Of a DNA stretch of 64,000 nt, positions 49,480 through 62,032 are shown piece after piece. Origin of the DNA: Salvelinus alpinus. Its lineage: Eukaryota; Chordata; Actinopteri; Salmoniformes; Salmonidae. Numbering within the stretch: position 1 is the first letter of the stretch; each line of letters opens with the position of its first letter. The stretch covers positions 65,235,575 to 65,299,574 of the forward strand of contig NC_092093.1 in assembly GCF_045679555.1 (NCBI RefSeq). The letters are read 5' to 3'. A program made the translations under genes and the position numbers. The notes below the pieces were generated by a model, which was given only the letters and a program-made list of their open reading frames with translations, was not told the DNA's origin and ran no database searches.

Positions 49480-51320
49480 ACACACACACACACTTAGTCA
49501 TTCACACACACATGCGCACGCACTCACACACGTCCGCGCTTTTCTCGGAAAACGATGCAGAACAAAGAACAAAGAACAAGAGTAATGTTTCCCTCTCGTT
49601 TACACTTCTAAAGCCTTTTCTTGGCCTTTATAGCCTACAGGATGTGGTTGCACGCAGGTATAGTCTATTTGAGAGACTTGTGAAGTGAATACGAAGAAAA
49701 AAATACAGGCCTATGTTCCGAACAGCCAGTAGAATATTTGAGCATTAAACAACATGAATCGGCCTCCCATTACGAACGTAAATGCAGTTATTTTAACAAA
49801 ATATGCCCACGTGGAAATGTTGAGGCACACGACTTTAAAACCTGTGGTGTAGCTATTATATTAGGTGTATGTGAGTGCGCGTGTTTCCCATGTGGGAAAA
49901 CCACACCACAAAACGGATATCTGTCAACCGTGATTAAATAGCTGAATAACTCCCGTTCGTGTTTCGGTTGATTTCTTAAAAAGCAATGCTGGTAGAAAGA
50001 AAACCCGTTGCTCTGAAAGTGCTTCACTCTACCCAAACTCTGAAATCCCAAAACCTTAACCCTTGAAACCAACTTGCTTCTCTAACATCCAACTCATAGT
50101 GTGCATTTTATTAAACGTGTCCCTTTCCCCACCCTGCCACAAGTAAATTGTTTTGCATTGAGTTTTATGGATACACTTGGTCGAGGCACTTGTAGATAGG
50201 CTTTTTACGGCACAAATTCAAGAGCCATGCCAAAACAAATAAATTATCTTGGTCGGATCCCCCCTAAGAATGCGATTTTACATGCAATCTGAGCCCGAAG
50301 TGTGAGCGTGTTGTGGCTGGGGGGGGGGGGGGCACCAGGGAGGAGAGGATGTAGGCCTATGTCCAATAGGTATGCAGGATGTTGCCACAGTAGTGTCTGA
50401 CGCATCACCACTGCTCCAGTAGATGTGGAGAATGTGATTTATTGTCAGATCTAAGCACACGACCCATTCCCTTGACCTTTCGTGAATGCCACATGTTTTG
50501 GACGGAGGCTTATTTCACACACACACCACACAAAATGATTTTTCGTGTATATTACACATCATTTCGCGTGCATGTCATGCATTTTACTTTCTCATGTTTT
50601 TAGGGGAAGCTCAACATGTAGCTTGCAACTTAGTCTTTACTTCATAGCTCAATTAATTTACCACTATACAATCTCTACCAGCTTAATAGCCCCGTCATGC
50701 TATTTATTATAGGCTGCTTTTATTTAAATCAATAATTTAATTGATGTGAAATGTAATTTAATATAGGCCTAGTTTTATACAATCATTTAATATAGCCTAC
50801 ATTACAAGCTACTTTATTTAATTGACAGTGGAGGGGTAACATAGTTTTAATTTCAGCATGATTATTTCATCAACATTTTTGAATAATAATTGTACTACAT
50901 TAATCCTCAATTAAAAACAACAACATTTCAATCAAAGAATTGGTGCATCAATTTTTGATGACCAACAATATTCGTGTGCAATAGGCTATTCGTCTGTCAA
51001 ATTTCAACATTCTTTCAAATCTAAAACATATCACAAATCACAGCACAATAAATGAACACTGTCTATTTTATGGACAGGGATATAGCCTGTAGTCTAGCGA
51101 TGTGTTACCTATCAACGTACCAATAAATAATTCATAAGGACGCCAATGGATCTTAGAATTAGGAAATATGCTGTGTGTAGCCTATGGATGGTGTATAGCT
51201 CTATTGTGCAACCCATTAACTAACCCTCCAGGCCTGAGGTTGTATAGGGACGTCCCCCTTCCACTCCGACGAAGCTGAGACACACCGATGCCGGCTGCAG
51301 AGTGGCAGGACCGGCCTGGT
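49480..51320. other. intergenic DNA, no gene seen
   Basis: AT-rich, with a G run at 50320-50331. No coding content or classified repeat was recognised. Confidence 0.5.
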
Positions 51321-51331
51321 AGTGTTTATTT

Positions 51332-51790
51332 TCAAATCAAATCAAATTGTATGTGTCACATGCGCCGAATACAACAGGTGTAGTAGACCTTACAGTGAAA
51401 TGTTTACTTACAAGCCCTTAACCAACAATTCAGTCTTAAGAAAAATAAGTGTTAAGAAAGTATCTACTAAATTAAACTGAAGTAAAAAAAACTGCAATAA
51501 TAAATAATTAAAGAGCAACAATAAAATAACAGTAACCAGGCTATGTACAGGGGGTACCAGTACAGAGTCAATGTGCGGTGGTACAGGTTAGTCAAGGTCA
51601 TTTACATAATATGTACATGTAGGTAGAGGTAAAGTGGCTATGCACAGATAATAAACAGAGAGTAGCAGCAGCTAAAAATGGGGGGGGGGGTCAATGTAAA
51701 TAGTCCTACAATGCAAATAGTCCTACTGTAGTCTACTGTAGCTATATGTCAACTATGATTTGAGAAAAAGTATAAAAAAGCTAAATATGG
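51332..51790 (-). mobile_element. 5'-truncated retroelement tail, minus strand
   Basis: Starts caaatcaaatcaaattgtat and gtcacatgcgccgaatacaa. This is the reverse of a widespread salmonid repeat tail whose forward version (tttcactgttagtctacacc … aaataacatttgatttgatt) occurs at 55490-55550. Confidence 0.7.
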
Positions 51791-51993
51791 AGATAGCAAG
51801 GCTACTTGTTAGACCATTCTGGTAATCCAGATTCATAAATTTAACAGTTGTGGAGGGTGTAAGAGCAAATGCACCCAATCTCATTCATGGAGTGTTATGG
51901 CCCTCCCCCACTGTCCCACAGTCTCCTCTCCCCTCCCTCCTGAAAAGAAAGGAAAATGCAGCTCTCTTCTCTCTTAGGTACTTCCTTAGCTGA

Positions 51994-52130
51994 GAGAGAG
52001 AGTGAGTGTAATGTTTACTGTTCATTTTATTGTTTATTTCACTTTTGTATATTATCTACTTCACTTGCTTTGGCAATGTTAACATATGTTTCCCATGCCA
52101 ATAAAGCCCCTTGAATGGAATTGAGAGAGA
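51994..52130 (+). mobile_element. solitary LINE 3' end
   Basis: gagtgtaatgtttactgttc through aataaagccccttgaatgga is about 90% like the 3' end of the longer LINE at 55295-55412. It lies just before that element's 5' end, so it is a separate, strongly truncated copy. Confidence 0.85.
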
Positions 52131-52232
52131 GAGACAGCATTCCCTACCCCATATGCCCCCCTAGGCAAAACTATGACAACATAACAAACCAAAAACAGGT
52201 CACAACTCCTGCAGCTATGGCGCACGCTGGGT

Positions 52233-55169
52233 ATGTACATAGTCAATGGTAGGCTTCGAGGGGACTCTTATGGTAGGTACACCTATAGCTCATCTCTTGG
52301 CTGTAGTACTGTTGACTACTTTATCACTGACCTCAACCCAGAGTCTCTCAGAGCATTCACAGTCATTCCACTGACACCCCTATCAGATTACAGCAAAATC
52401 ACAGTCTACTTGAACAGAGCAATGCTCAATCATGAGGCATCAAAGCCAAAGGAACTGAGTAATATTAAGAAATGCTATAGATGGAAGGAATGTAGTGTGG
52501 AAACCTACCAAAAAACAATTAGGCAACAACACATTCAATCCCTTTTAGACAACTTCCTGGACAAAACATTCCATTGTACTAGTGAAGGTGTAAACTTGGC
52601 AGTATAAAATCTTAACAGTATATTTGACCTCTCAGCTTCCCTATTAAATCAAAAAAATTCAAATAGGAAACAGAAGAAAATGAACAACAATGACAAATGG
52701 TTTGATGAAGAATGCAAAAACCTAAAAAAGAAATTGAGAAACCTGTCCAACCAAAAACACAGAGACCCAGAAAACCTGAGTCTACACCTTCACTATGGTG
52801 AATCCCTAAAACAACACAGAAATACACTACAGAAGAAGAAGGAACAGCACGTCAGAAATCAGCTCAATGTAATTGAATAATCCATAGACTCTAACCACTT
52901 CTGGGAAATTTGGAAAACACTAAACAAACAACACAAATAATTATCTATCCAAAATGGAGATGTATAGGTAAATCACTTCTCCAATCTTGTTGGCTCAATA
53001 ACAAAGAACAAACAGCAAAAACATATACATGATCAAATACAAATTTTCGAATCAACTATTAAAGACTACCAGAACCCACTGGATTCTCTAATTGCCTTGA
53101 ATGAACTTCTGGACAAAATAAAACCCCTCCAACCCAACTAACTCTTTAACATCATCCTTAGCTCTGGCATCTTCTCCAATATTTTGGAACCAAGGACTGA
53201 TCACCCCAATCCACAAAAGTGGAGACAAATTTGACCCCAATAACTACCGTGGGATATGCGTCAACAGCAACCTTGGGAAAATCCTGTGCATTATCATTAA
53301 CAGCAGACTTGTACATTTCCTCAGTGAAAATAATGTACTGAGCAAATATCAAATAGGCTTTTTACCAAATGATCATACGCCAGACCACGTATTCACCCTG
53401 CACACCCTAATTGACAAACAAACCCAAACAAAGGCAAAGTCTTGTCATGCTTTGTTGAGTTAAAAAAAAAACGTTGACTCAATTTGGTATGAGGGTCTGC
53501 TTTACAAATTGATGGAAAGTGGTGTTGACATTATAAAATCCATGTACACAAACAACAAGTGTGCAGTTAAAATAGGCAAAAAACACACACATTTTTTCCC
53601 ATAGGGCCGTGGAGTGAGACAGGGGTGCAGCGTAAGCCCCACCCTCTTCAACATTTATATGTTGAAAAAAATAAAAAAATAAAAAATAAATGTTATAAAA
53701 TGTATGCACTCTACTGTAAGTCGCTCTGGATAAGAGCTTCTGCTCTTGGCCGGTAGGGATATCCTTGTCTCAGTATGTAAAAATGTAATAAAATGTATGC
53801 ACTCTACTGTAAGTCGCTCTGGATAAGAGAGTCTGCTAAATGACTAAAATGTAAATGTAAAATATCAACGAATTGGCGATGGCAGTAGAACAGTGTGCAG
53901 CATCCGGCCTCACCCTACTAGAATCTGAAGTCAAATGTCTACTGTTTGCTGATGATCTGGTGCTTCTGTCACCAACCAAAGATGGCCTACAGCAGCACCT
54001 ATATATTCTGCACAGATTCTGCCAGACCTGGGCCCTGACAGTAAATCTCAGTAAGACCAAAATAATGGTGTTCCAAAAAAGGTCCAGCCGCCAGGACCAC
54101 AAATGCAAATTACATCTAGACAATGTTGCCCTATAGCACACAAAAACCTTGGTATAAACATCAGCATCACAGGTAACTTCCACAAAGCTGTGAACGATCT
54201 GAGAGACAAGGCAAGAAGGGCCTTCTATGCCATCAAAAGGAACATCGAATTCGACATACCAATTAGGATCTGGCTAAAAATACTTGAATCAGTTATAGAA
54301 CCCATTGCCCTTTATGGTTGTGAGGTCTGGGGTCTGCTTACCAACCAAGAATTCACAAAATGGGACAAACACCAAATTGAGACTCTGCATACAGAATTCA
54401 ACAAAAATATCCTCAGTCTACAATGTAAAACACCAAATAATGCATTCAGAGCAGAATTAGGCCGATACCCGCTAATGATCAAAATCCAGAAAAGAGACGT
54501 TAAATTCTACAACTACCTAAAAGGAAGCGATCCCCCAAACCTTCCATAACAAAGCCATCACCTACAGAGAGATGAACCTGGAGAAGAGTCCCCTAAGCAA
54601 GCTGGTCCTGGGGCTCTGTTCACAAACACAAACAGACCCCACAGAGCCCCAGAACAGCAACACAATTAGACCCAACCAAATCATGAGAAGAAAAAAAAGA
54701 TAATTACTTGACACATTGGAAAGAATTAATAAAAAAACTGAGCAAACTAGAATGCTATTTGGCCCTAAACAGAGAGTACACAGTGGCAGAATACCTGACC
54801 ACTGTGACTGACCCAAACTTAAGGAAAGCTTTGACTATGTACAGACTCAGTGAGCATAGCCTTGCTATTGAGAAAGGCTGCCGTAGGCAGACCTGGCTCT
54901 CAAGAGAAGACAGGCTATGTGCACACTGCCAACAAAATGAGGTGGGAACTGAGCTGCACTTCCTAACCTCCTACCAAATGTATGACCATATTAGAGACAC
55001 ATATTTCCCTCAGATTACACAGATCCACAAAGAATTCGAAAACAAACCCAATTTTGATAAACTCCCATATCTACTGGGTGAAATACCACAGTGTGCCGTC
55101 ACAGCAGCAAGATTTGTGACCTGTTGCCACAAGAAAAGGGCAACCAGTGAAGAACAAACACCATTGTAA
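52233..55169 (+). pseudogene. LINE ORF2-like pseudogene (endonuclease end, RT, C-terminal Cys/His region)
   Basis: Open pieces at 52233-52607, 52680-52880, 53873-54136, 54103-54549 and 54708-55169 are collinear parts of one polyprotein. The FADD catalytic motif is intact, unlike the YTDS of the LINE at 5698-10483, but stops and a SINE insertion at 53662-53862 disable it. Confidence 0.85.
53662..53862 (+). mobile_element. SINE tail insertion (two partial units) inside the LINE
   Basis: Two copies of actgtaagtcgctctggata are 103 bp apart and separated by ggccggtagggatatccttg. The tail is taaatgactaaaatgtaaat. The LINE frame resumes (NIY | INELAMAVEQCAASG) right after it. An atat at both edges may be the target duplication. 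Confidence 0.82.
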
Positions 55170-55479
55170 ATACAACCCATATTAATGTTTATTTATTTTC
55201 CATTTTGTACTTTAACCATTTGCACATCGTTACAACACTGTATATATACATACTATTACATTTGTAATGTCTTTATTCTTTTGGAACTTCTGTGAGTGTA
55301 ATGTTTACTGTTCAATTTAATTGTTTATTTCACTTTTGTATATTATTTACTTCACTTGCTTTAGCAATGTTAACATATGTTTCCCATTCCAATAAAGCCC
55401 CATGAATTGAATTGAATTGAGAGAGACAGAGAGAGAAAGAGAGAGAGGGAGATAGATGGTCATCGCAATGCATATTGTA

Positions 55480-55560
55480 GTAAGCATTTCACTGTTAGTC
55501 TACACCTATTGTTTAGGAATCATGTGACAAATAACATTTGATTTGATTTTGGTTTGATCA
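55480..55560 (+). mobile_element. retroelement tail fragment, plus strand
   Basis: agcatttcactgttagtcta … gtgacaaataacatttgatt, the forward counterpart of the element at 51332-51790. Confidence 0.7.
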
Positions 55561-56186
55561 CCAAGCAGAGGCTAACTAAAAGCTGGCTAACATGTGCCTT
55601 CCAGGAGTATCAACATGCCATATATCTCAGACTACACAGGGCTGTGAAGACTCTCTGGCCCAGCTCTCTAATTACTCATTACATACCGTGTAATTATACG
55701 TTTGGCTTATTGTTAGAACCAACAGACAGATGACTGAATGAGGCACTGAAGCCATGCCATGCGTCAGCTTATCCTCAGGTCCGTGCGATATAGAACTAGA
55801 ACTTTGAGTTGGTGTGTATGCGTGTGTGTGTGTCGTTGCATAATTATTGTGTTGTTTAATTATTGAAAAAAATGAGTGCAGACAGTATAAAACCATTTTG
55901 ATAAATCATATATTTGTCAACAAGCTACTCATAATGAACAACAGCCACCTATGGAGGCGAGGCGAACAATAATGCAAACAATAGATCAAAATAGAAGGTA
56001 CTCGAGTAAAAAATAAAATGATGCATTTATAAAAGCTTTGTAATTAGTTGACCATACGTTTTCCACTTATCTCTGTCAGAAAAGCCATACGCCACAGCTT
56101 CATATGATGTTAGATATTGCAGCCTAACAATCGATACACAAATAAGATCCAATTTATTTAGTGGCCTTTTTTGTTAACGAACAAGG

Positions 56187-56261
<75 letters not shown>

Positions 56262-59200
56262 TGTGTGTGTGTGAGTGAGTGAGTGAGGGAAGGAGGAGTT
56301 TATCATTACCCCTCCATCCATGATCTGAACATCAATTATTAAAGGTGTTGATCGAGCGTCAATGTTCATCATACACAACAAGGCCGATTTGGCTGTCTGA
56401 ATTTGGTTTGATGAAGGCTGGTCTTAACCAATCTTTTACACCTATAGTTTCTCACCCCCCAACCTGGTTTACCCTCCACGTTATCTGGTTCAGTCTCCCC
56501 ATAGACCCGATGTCCCATTCACAGTTTTGTTCTAGTTCTGAACTGGAGAGGATTTCCGACATGAACAGTCAAGTGTGAAAGATTTAAAATGTTGCCTGTA
56601 TGGGAAATAATTGTAAGACATTTAACATACGACAGAAGGTAAAATAAATAGGCTAATTATTTGGTCGAAATTTAGACAAAAATGTATTTATTTATGTTGG
56701 TTGTTATATATTTCATATACATTTTCATAATTATACAGGTAGCCTATGCGATGTATTTTATTTTTTAGAGTTCAGAGATTACACAATTTGTTTTGAAAAC
56801 CTGTTCCTTCGTATTCCACCATCATGCCTTCTATATATAGGTCTTTACTCTGCAGTTTTCCCACTTAATCCCAACGGCCCTTAGGCCTCCAGGCTGCATG
56901 CAAGACAACCGCCATCACCATGAGTGTCGTATGGAACAGGACAGTCATACAGTGTCATGTTGGTTTAATGTAGCCTATGGTCTCTGCCCGTGTTAATAAG
57001 CAGTCTCTCAACTGAACAGAGGACTGACTGCCAGATACCGTTGGCCATCATTTGTCTGAAGTGGTAGCCAACAAACTGGGAGGTGCTGAGGAGGCCATAT
57101 TTAATACAATAAATGGTAGATGGTGGGATGGTATGCACATTCATAAAAACACCCAGATGCTGGACTAGAGGGTAAACTGAGGAAGACCCATCTTGGCTTT
57201 GAAACGCTGCCCAACCGATTAAAATGAACGTTGAAAGTTGCCTACCAGACATATTTATTATTTACTCATTTCACAATTTCATTCACACAACATTGAACAT
57301 TTCTTAGTATTTTCAACCATTTGCCCAATCATTGAGCATAGGCCTATAGACGTAGCCTACAGTTAATGGAACGTGACAAGCGATTCAAAAGGGTTGTGTA
57401 AAGACAAAGACAATATATAATGATATGGTGTGTAAAAAAAGAGAACATTCTTTTTTTAATACATTGTTTTGGAAATGTGAATGGGGTAAATTCGTTTTTG
57501 GTTTTTCTCGTTTTAAAAGGGTTGCATTTCACAGGGGCAGAAGTTTGGAGTCAGCAGAACTGTTTCTGCTATGTTACCGAGACCCTGACAAATACAATAC
57601 ATCATAAATTATATTCTAAACATGTGCAAAACCTTACCTTGAAATATATAACATCTGAGAGCAAATCCAAGATATCAACCACAATAGTTTTTCAGCCTTT
57701 GGATGAATTTGGATCCGAGTCATAAGAAGCATTGCACTGCATGACAGAAAACATATTTGGGAAAGTTGGTCAGATGTAGAAATGTCTCTCTTTCCAAATG
57801 TCTCTCTTTAACAGTTACAGTGTACTACATCAGTGGAGATAAAATCTGTCATGTCAGGGTTAAACATGAAGCTCACCCCCATGTCTCAAACACTAACCAC
57901 AACAAACAATAACAAGTCACATGAGGTGTGGAACTCCCAAAAACATTTTACATGGTAAAATGTGATGTTGATACAAAAATACATTACAGTTCAGTAGGCT
58001 ATTTTATCAAATACATTTTAAAATACTTGTAAAAAATTATAGCCTACTTCCAAGTTTGGAATTTAAAATATTGAGGATTTTCACGGTTTAATTAAATATA
58101 GGCTACTGAAGTTCTTGAACTGTATATAGGCTCATTACCAAAATTAACTGCGATGTTGTGCCATGTATTAACCTATAGGCCTAAGAAATTACAAATCTTA
58201 ATTTCATGTGTGCATGCAAGGTTAGCCTACTATTTTGTGCAAAATCGCATATAGGCCAATAACAAACATAGACCCAATAACAGAATAGGCATATGTTTGT
58301 TATAGGTCTATATGTTATATGTGTTGGCTATATTATAGTTTTCTACAAAACAGCATATATATTTGACACTGACCCCTGTGCCAGCAGTGTGCGTCATTAA
58401 AATTAAGCCAATAGATAACCTCGCTATATAGTTTCCATTAGTAAACCTGTTATAGGGGCACTGAATTGTAATAGGAAGCAGCGCAGAAGTAATTTCCTCT
58501 CACCAATGCATGGACCCTCTTCTCTCTGAGCACGAAGAGAGCACATGTACGGGAAGACTTAGACTTAATCAAGTGCAAGTTGTAAAAATAATTTGCTATT
58601 TCAGTGTTTCAGTAGCCTCCAACCCTCCGACAGCTGCCCCCTCGCCTTCCTTTGTTCTCGCCAACTCTAATAGGTTTTCCCCTGCCACACACAATTCACT
58701 TTTTTCCCTTTTTCTCCCCTCTTCCCCTTTCCCCGTTTTGTGCGGAGCCCAGTGTGGACTGGAGCATTTGAGCAATTTGAAATTAAAGCCAACAATAGGG
58801 AGCCCACTCCCGGGGACCTCTCGCTCTCCATATTACACGGAAGACGCTCGTGTGCTCTCCCGCATTATTGGCAAGTCATTACGTTTCTCTGGAAACTAAA
58901 CCGGGAGGGAGCGGGAGACTTCTGAGGGCTCGCGGACGGTGATGCAAGCATAATATATCCATGCACAGTGCAGTTTCTCTGATTGATTCAACCAAGATTA
59001 TGTCATTACAACGTTTAAAACAAAAGTGTAATGCAATTTTGTTTAAAAAGTGTGCTTTTACATTTCAAGTGTGTAGTAAAGTGGAAGTAATTTATTGAGT
59101 TGAACATTTAATTAAAATTAAAAAAAAATATATATATATATTGATTTGACATGCCCAGTTCTGTTAAAAAACAGTTAATAGATTATTTGGGATTATTTTA

Positions 59201-59939
59201 GCTCATAATTTGACTATAGAGTCTTCCAAGAGTTAAAGACAAAAATACACATGTAAACATATTATTTCAGCTCCATTCATGGTTTATGTAGGCCTTCCAT
59301 GTTTTTCTCTAATTTAAGAATCAAGCAGTAATGTTTGAGAGCAGATTTGACTGTATACAATTACCCCACTCATTCTAACCCCCGAGTAATTCCACATACA
59401 TTTCTCCCTCACGGTGCCTATTCCTTAATCCATTTTGCAACACACACACGCACGCACACACGCACGCACACACACACACGGGGATGATATATAGGCCGAA
59501 TTGGAAAGGCAATGACAGTGACACAAACAAACACTTATGTTTTATTCAGGCCTAATGTAAAGGCAGTGGGCAGACTGTCAGATGTGTATAGGCTAATAGT
59601 GTTTGCAACCAACAAAAAACCTGGACCATGCATGCATCATGCAATTCACCATGAAACATTCATATGCAAATAGAAGTTGACCTACAGTGTCTTAGTGCTC
59701 AATGAATCACATTATATTCTTTGAGAGCAAAAGTATGTCTAGGTTTTCTAAACATGGTTTTAAACTATAGGCCTTGGCTACATCTTTATGCTATTTTAAA
59801 AAATCTTAAATTACAACAATAGCCTACAAACAATGGAGAAATCGTCATACGTGTTTTTGTTATGATAAGGTATGCATAATGCATATTTTTAAATACCTCA
59901 TGTTGGTATTTGGTGGATACAATGCTGCCAATCGCAATT
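55561..59939. other. intergenic DNA upstream of mllt10
   Basis: A (gt)n microsatellite fills 56187-56274. 58500-58950 is GC-richer with an open frame (58510-58899) that has no recognised homology and no clear donor; it may be a conserved regulatory element. (ac)n/(acgc)n lies at 59442-59480. The rest is AT-rich without features. Confidence 0.45.
56187..56274 (+). repeat. long (gt)n microsatellite
   Basis: About 43 gt units with two single-base interruptions, then gagtgagtgagtgag. Confidence 0.97.
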
Positions 59940-60331
59940 CACCATTTGTAAAAACCACGCATGGCAGTAGCTAGTGTTACAAAAGTTTCCAAAGCAAACA
60001 CATTCGTTTTAAAAGGCCATGTGGAGTCAAAATGGCGCCACGCAAACTGGCAACACTCTTTGAGCCAATCACATCCACCCTTCCTGCGCTGTCACTGGCC
60101 ATTCGTGATTACGCACTTCCACTTTCCGACCGGCCGCTTCTTCTCGCTCGCGCTGTGTGTAGCCTTCGCTGAAGTGGAAAAAATACGGTGTCGAAACGGA
60201 TTGTAAACACGACTAAAACATGACATTTCGGCCAAGTGAGACCAAAAGCGTTGTCACAGTGGGTAGATGAGGATCTTCTGCAAAGGTTTAGGCTCATCTT
60301 TGTTGTCTTCGCATGTTCACTTTCTCCGTAG
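59940..60331 (+). promoter_or_regulatory. mllt10: mllt10 promoter and probable non-coding first exon
   Basis: This region contains a YY1-like aaaatggcg at 60029-60037, a CCAAT box at 60065 (gagccaatcac) and GC-rich sequence at 60120-60160. A possible donor ggccaa|gtgag at 60235/60236, paired with the acceptor at 60330-60331, would define a 96-bp intron between a 5' UTR exon and the ATG exon. The absence of a TATA box fits a housekeeping-type promoter. The exact start site is not determinable here. Confidence 0.5.
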
Positions 60332-60494
60332 ATGGTCTCCGGCGAGCTGTGCCTGGCAGCGGACAACGAATTTTTGGCAAATAATATGAAGGAGATGATT
60401 GGAGGTTGCTGCGTGTGCTCAGACGAGAGAGGCTGGGCAGAAAACCCTCTCGTCTACTGTGACGGTCACGGCTGCAATGTTGCAGTCCATCAAG
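60332..60494 (+). CDS. mllt10: mllt10 (AF10) first coding exon, PHD finger start
   Basis: ATG at 60332, immediately after a pyrimidine tract and TAG that look like a splice acceptor. The donor is CAAG|gtaaac at 60494/60495. The 54 codons begin MVSGELCLAADNE and continue into NMKEMIGGCCVCSDERGW and NPLVYCDGHGCNVAVHQ, the first zinc-ligand Cys pair and following loop of the AF10/AF17 PHD finger. MKEMIGG and GHGC favour AF10 (mllt10) over AF17 (MKEMVGG, GHAC). AF10 is a chromatin reader and DOT1L partner (family knowledge). No later mllt10 exon is visible up to 64000. Confidence 0.93.
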
Positions 60495-60606
60495 GTAAAC
60501 ACCGAATAAAGTAAAATGCATGTAACATGAAATTTGCTTGACTAACATCCGATAACTAACGTTACTAGCTAAGGCTAGCTATCGCGGTTGATCGTCTGCA
60601 ATGAAG

Positions 60607-60795
60607 CTGGCTAGCTATCAACGTTAGCTGGGGTGTATTCATTACGTTGATTCTGTTGCAAAATAATCTCAAAAATGGAAGCAAACGGAACGAAACGGGG
60701 AGTGTTCTACCTGCGTTTGTCCAGTAGGAATGGTCGTTTTCTATGTTTGCTTCGGTTTGGTTTTTAAACGATTTCCGTAATGAATCCTGCCCTAC
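60607..60795. mobile_element. MITE in mllt10 intron 1
   Basis: Left end ggggtgtattcattacgttg and right end cgtaatgaatcctgcccta are inverted-repeat related. The interior has gaagcaaacggaacgaaacg and its near-complement gtttgcttcggtttggtttt. Confidence 0.75.
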
Positions 60796-60910
60796 TCTAG
60801 CTATTTTTGCTATGAGCTAGCTAGCGAACTATTCAGCTAGCCAATAGCCAAGGTTATATTGTTAGTTAGCTAACGTTAGTTCTATTCAATCGACAGTTGT
60901 GCGTGCGTAT

Positions 60911-61215
60911 AGTGTGGTAATGTTAATCATTGGTTAAGATAAAGTAGCTAACATGTTATTTAATTTCTACGAGTTGTATAGCCAAGAAAACATTACAGCC
61001 TATCTTGACAACTACAGACATTTGTTACTTTAGCCAACTCCATACCTACGCTACCTAGCTAGCCTTCCTGTCTAGTAGGTATGGAGTTGGCTAAAGTAAC
61101 CAACATTTCTGCAGTTGTCAACATTGGCTGTAATGTTATCCTGGCTATACAATTTGTAGAATTTAGCAAACATGTTGGCTACAAGGTCTTACCCACTGAT
61201 ACACATTACCACACT
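60911..61215. repeat. large foldback: inverted repeat with about 140-bp arms
   Basis: The left arm (60911-61049) and right arm (61075-61215) are complementary with scattered mismatches around a 25-bp loop. Matched blocks include actttagccaactccatacc / ggtatggagttggctaaagt, cattacag…gacaact / agttgtc…ctgtaatg, and agtgtggtaatg / cattaccacact at the outer ends. Confidence 0.9.
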
Positions 61216-61694
61216 ATTTCCGTGATGATAGCCAACTACTAAATCATATTTGCCCAATATATTGCGAGATAAGTTTTGTAAACAATAGTGCCACGCGGTT
61301 AGGGAACTAGCTAAGTTGTTATACAGAAGGAACCAGGCTGTGTAGCTAGCTTAAGATTGTCTGCAACACACTAAACCCAAACAAGACAGATGTTTTCACA
61401 GATCCAAACAACAATGTCAGTGGTACTCAGATTCTGTTGACAAAGTCACAATCAGAACTAGGCTTACTGACTCTGGTATCCAGTCAATACTGGTGATTTT
61501 TGCTTTGTGAGAGAGAAAGTCGTGATCATTGTCATGCTTCGTTTCTTAGTTGTCATAATTCTGGTGAATTGAATATCTGGCCTCATACCCATACAACTAA
61601 CACACCTATTTGTACATGCTTTAGACCCTTGTTATTAAATACACACCCACCCATTCGTTTTAAATGTGAATTAATTGGGTCAAAATTATTGACA

Positions 61695-61916
61695 TTTTTA
61701 ATTTAACCTTTATTTAACTAGGCAAGTCAGTTAAGAACAAATTCTTATTTACAATGACAGCCAAACCTGGACGATGCTAGGCCAATTGTGCGCCGCCCTA
61801 TGGGACTCCCAATCACGACGGGGTGTGATACAGCCTGGATTAGGACCGGGGACTGTAGTGACGCCTCTTGCAATGAAATACAGTGCCTTACACTGCTGTG
61901 CCACTCGGGAGTCTAA
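61695..61916 (-). mobile_element. tRNA-derived SINE (SlmI-like), copy C
   Basis: In reverse: ctcccgagtggcacagcagt, a diverged B box (ggtcctaatccaggctg), and the tail taactgacttgcctagttaa. It lacks the extra flank shared by copies A and B. Confidence 0.85.
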
Positions 61917-62032
61917 ATGTAATCTGTAGCTAACCAACACATTGTGACACGGTTGTACAATTCACTGACCCCTCTGTCTACAACAATAGACAACGCTACC
62001 CTTTTTATTATCAGTGGATTATTTCTGTTGAT

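Larger units (their letters stand above)
52131..55415 (+). mobile_element. 5'-truncated LINE (non-LTR retrotransposon), second type
   Basis: It keeps the end of the endonuclease (YIVNGRLRGDS, SSLGCSTVDYFI), most of the reverse transcriptase (NNYRGICVN-like, KYQIGFLPNDH, GRGVRQGCSVSPTLFNIYM and the catalytic FADDLVLLSP at about 53943-53972), a C-terminal region (SVIEPIALYGCEVWG, CAHCQQNEVGTELHFL) and a 3' tail ending tgaattgaattgaattga. Several frameshifts are present. Clade not assigned. Confidence 0.88.
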
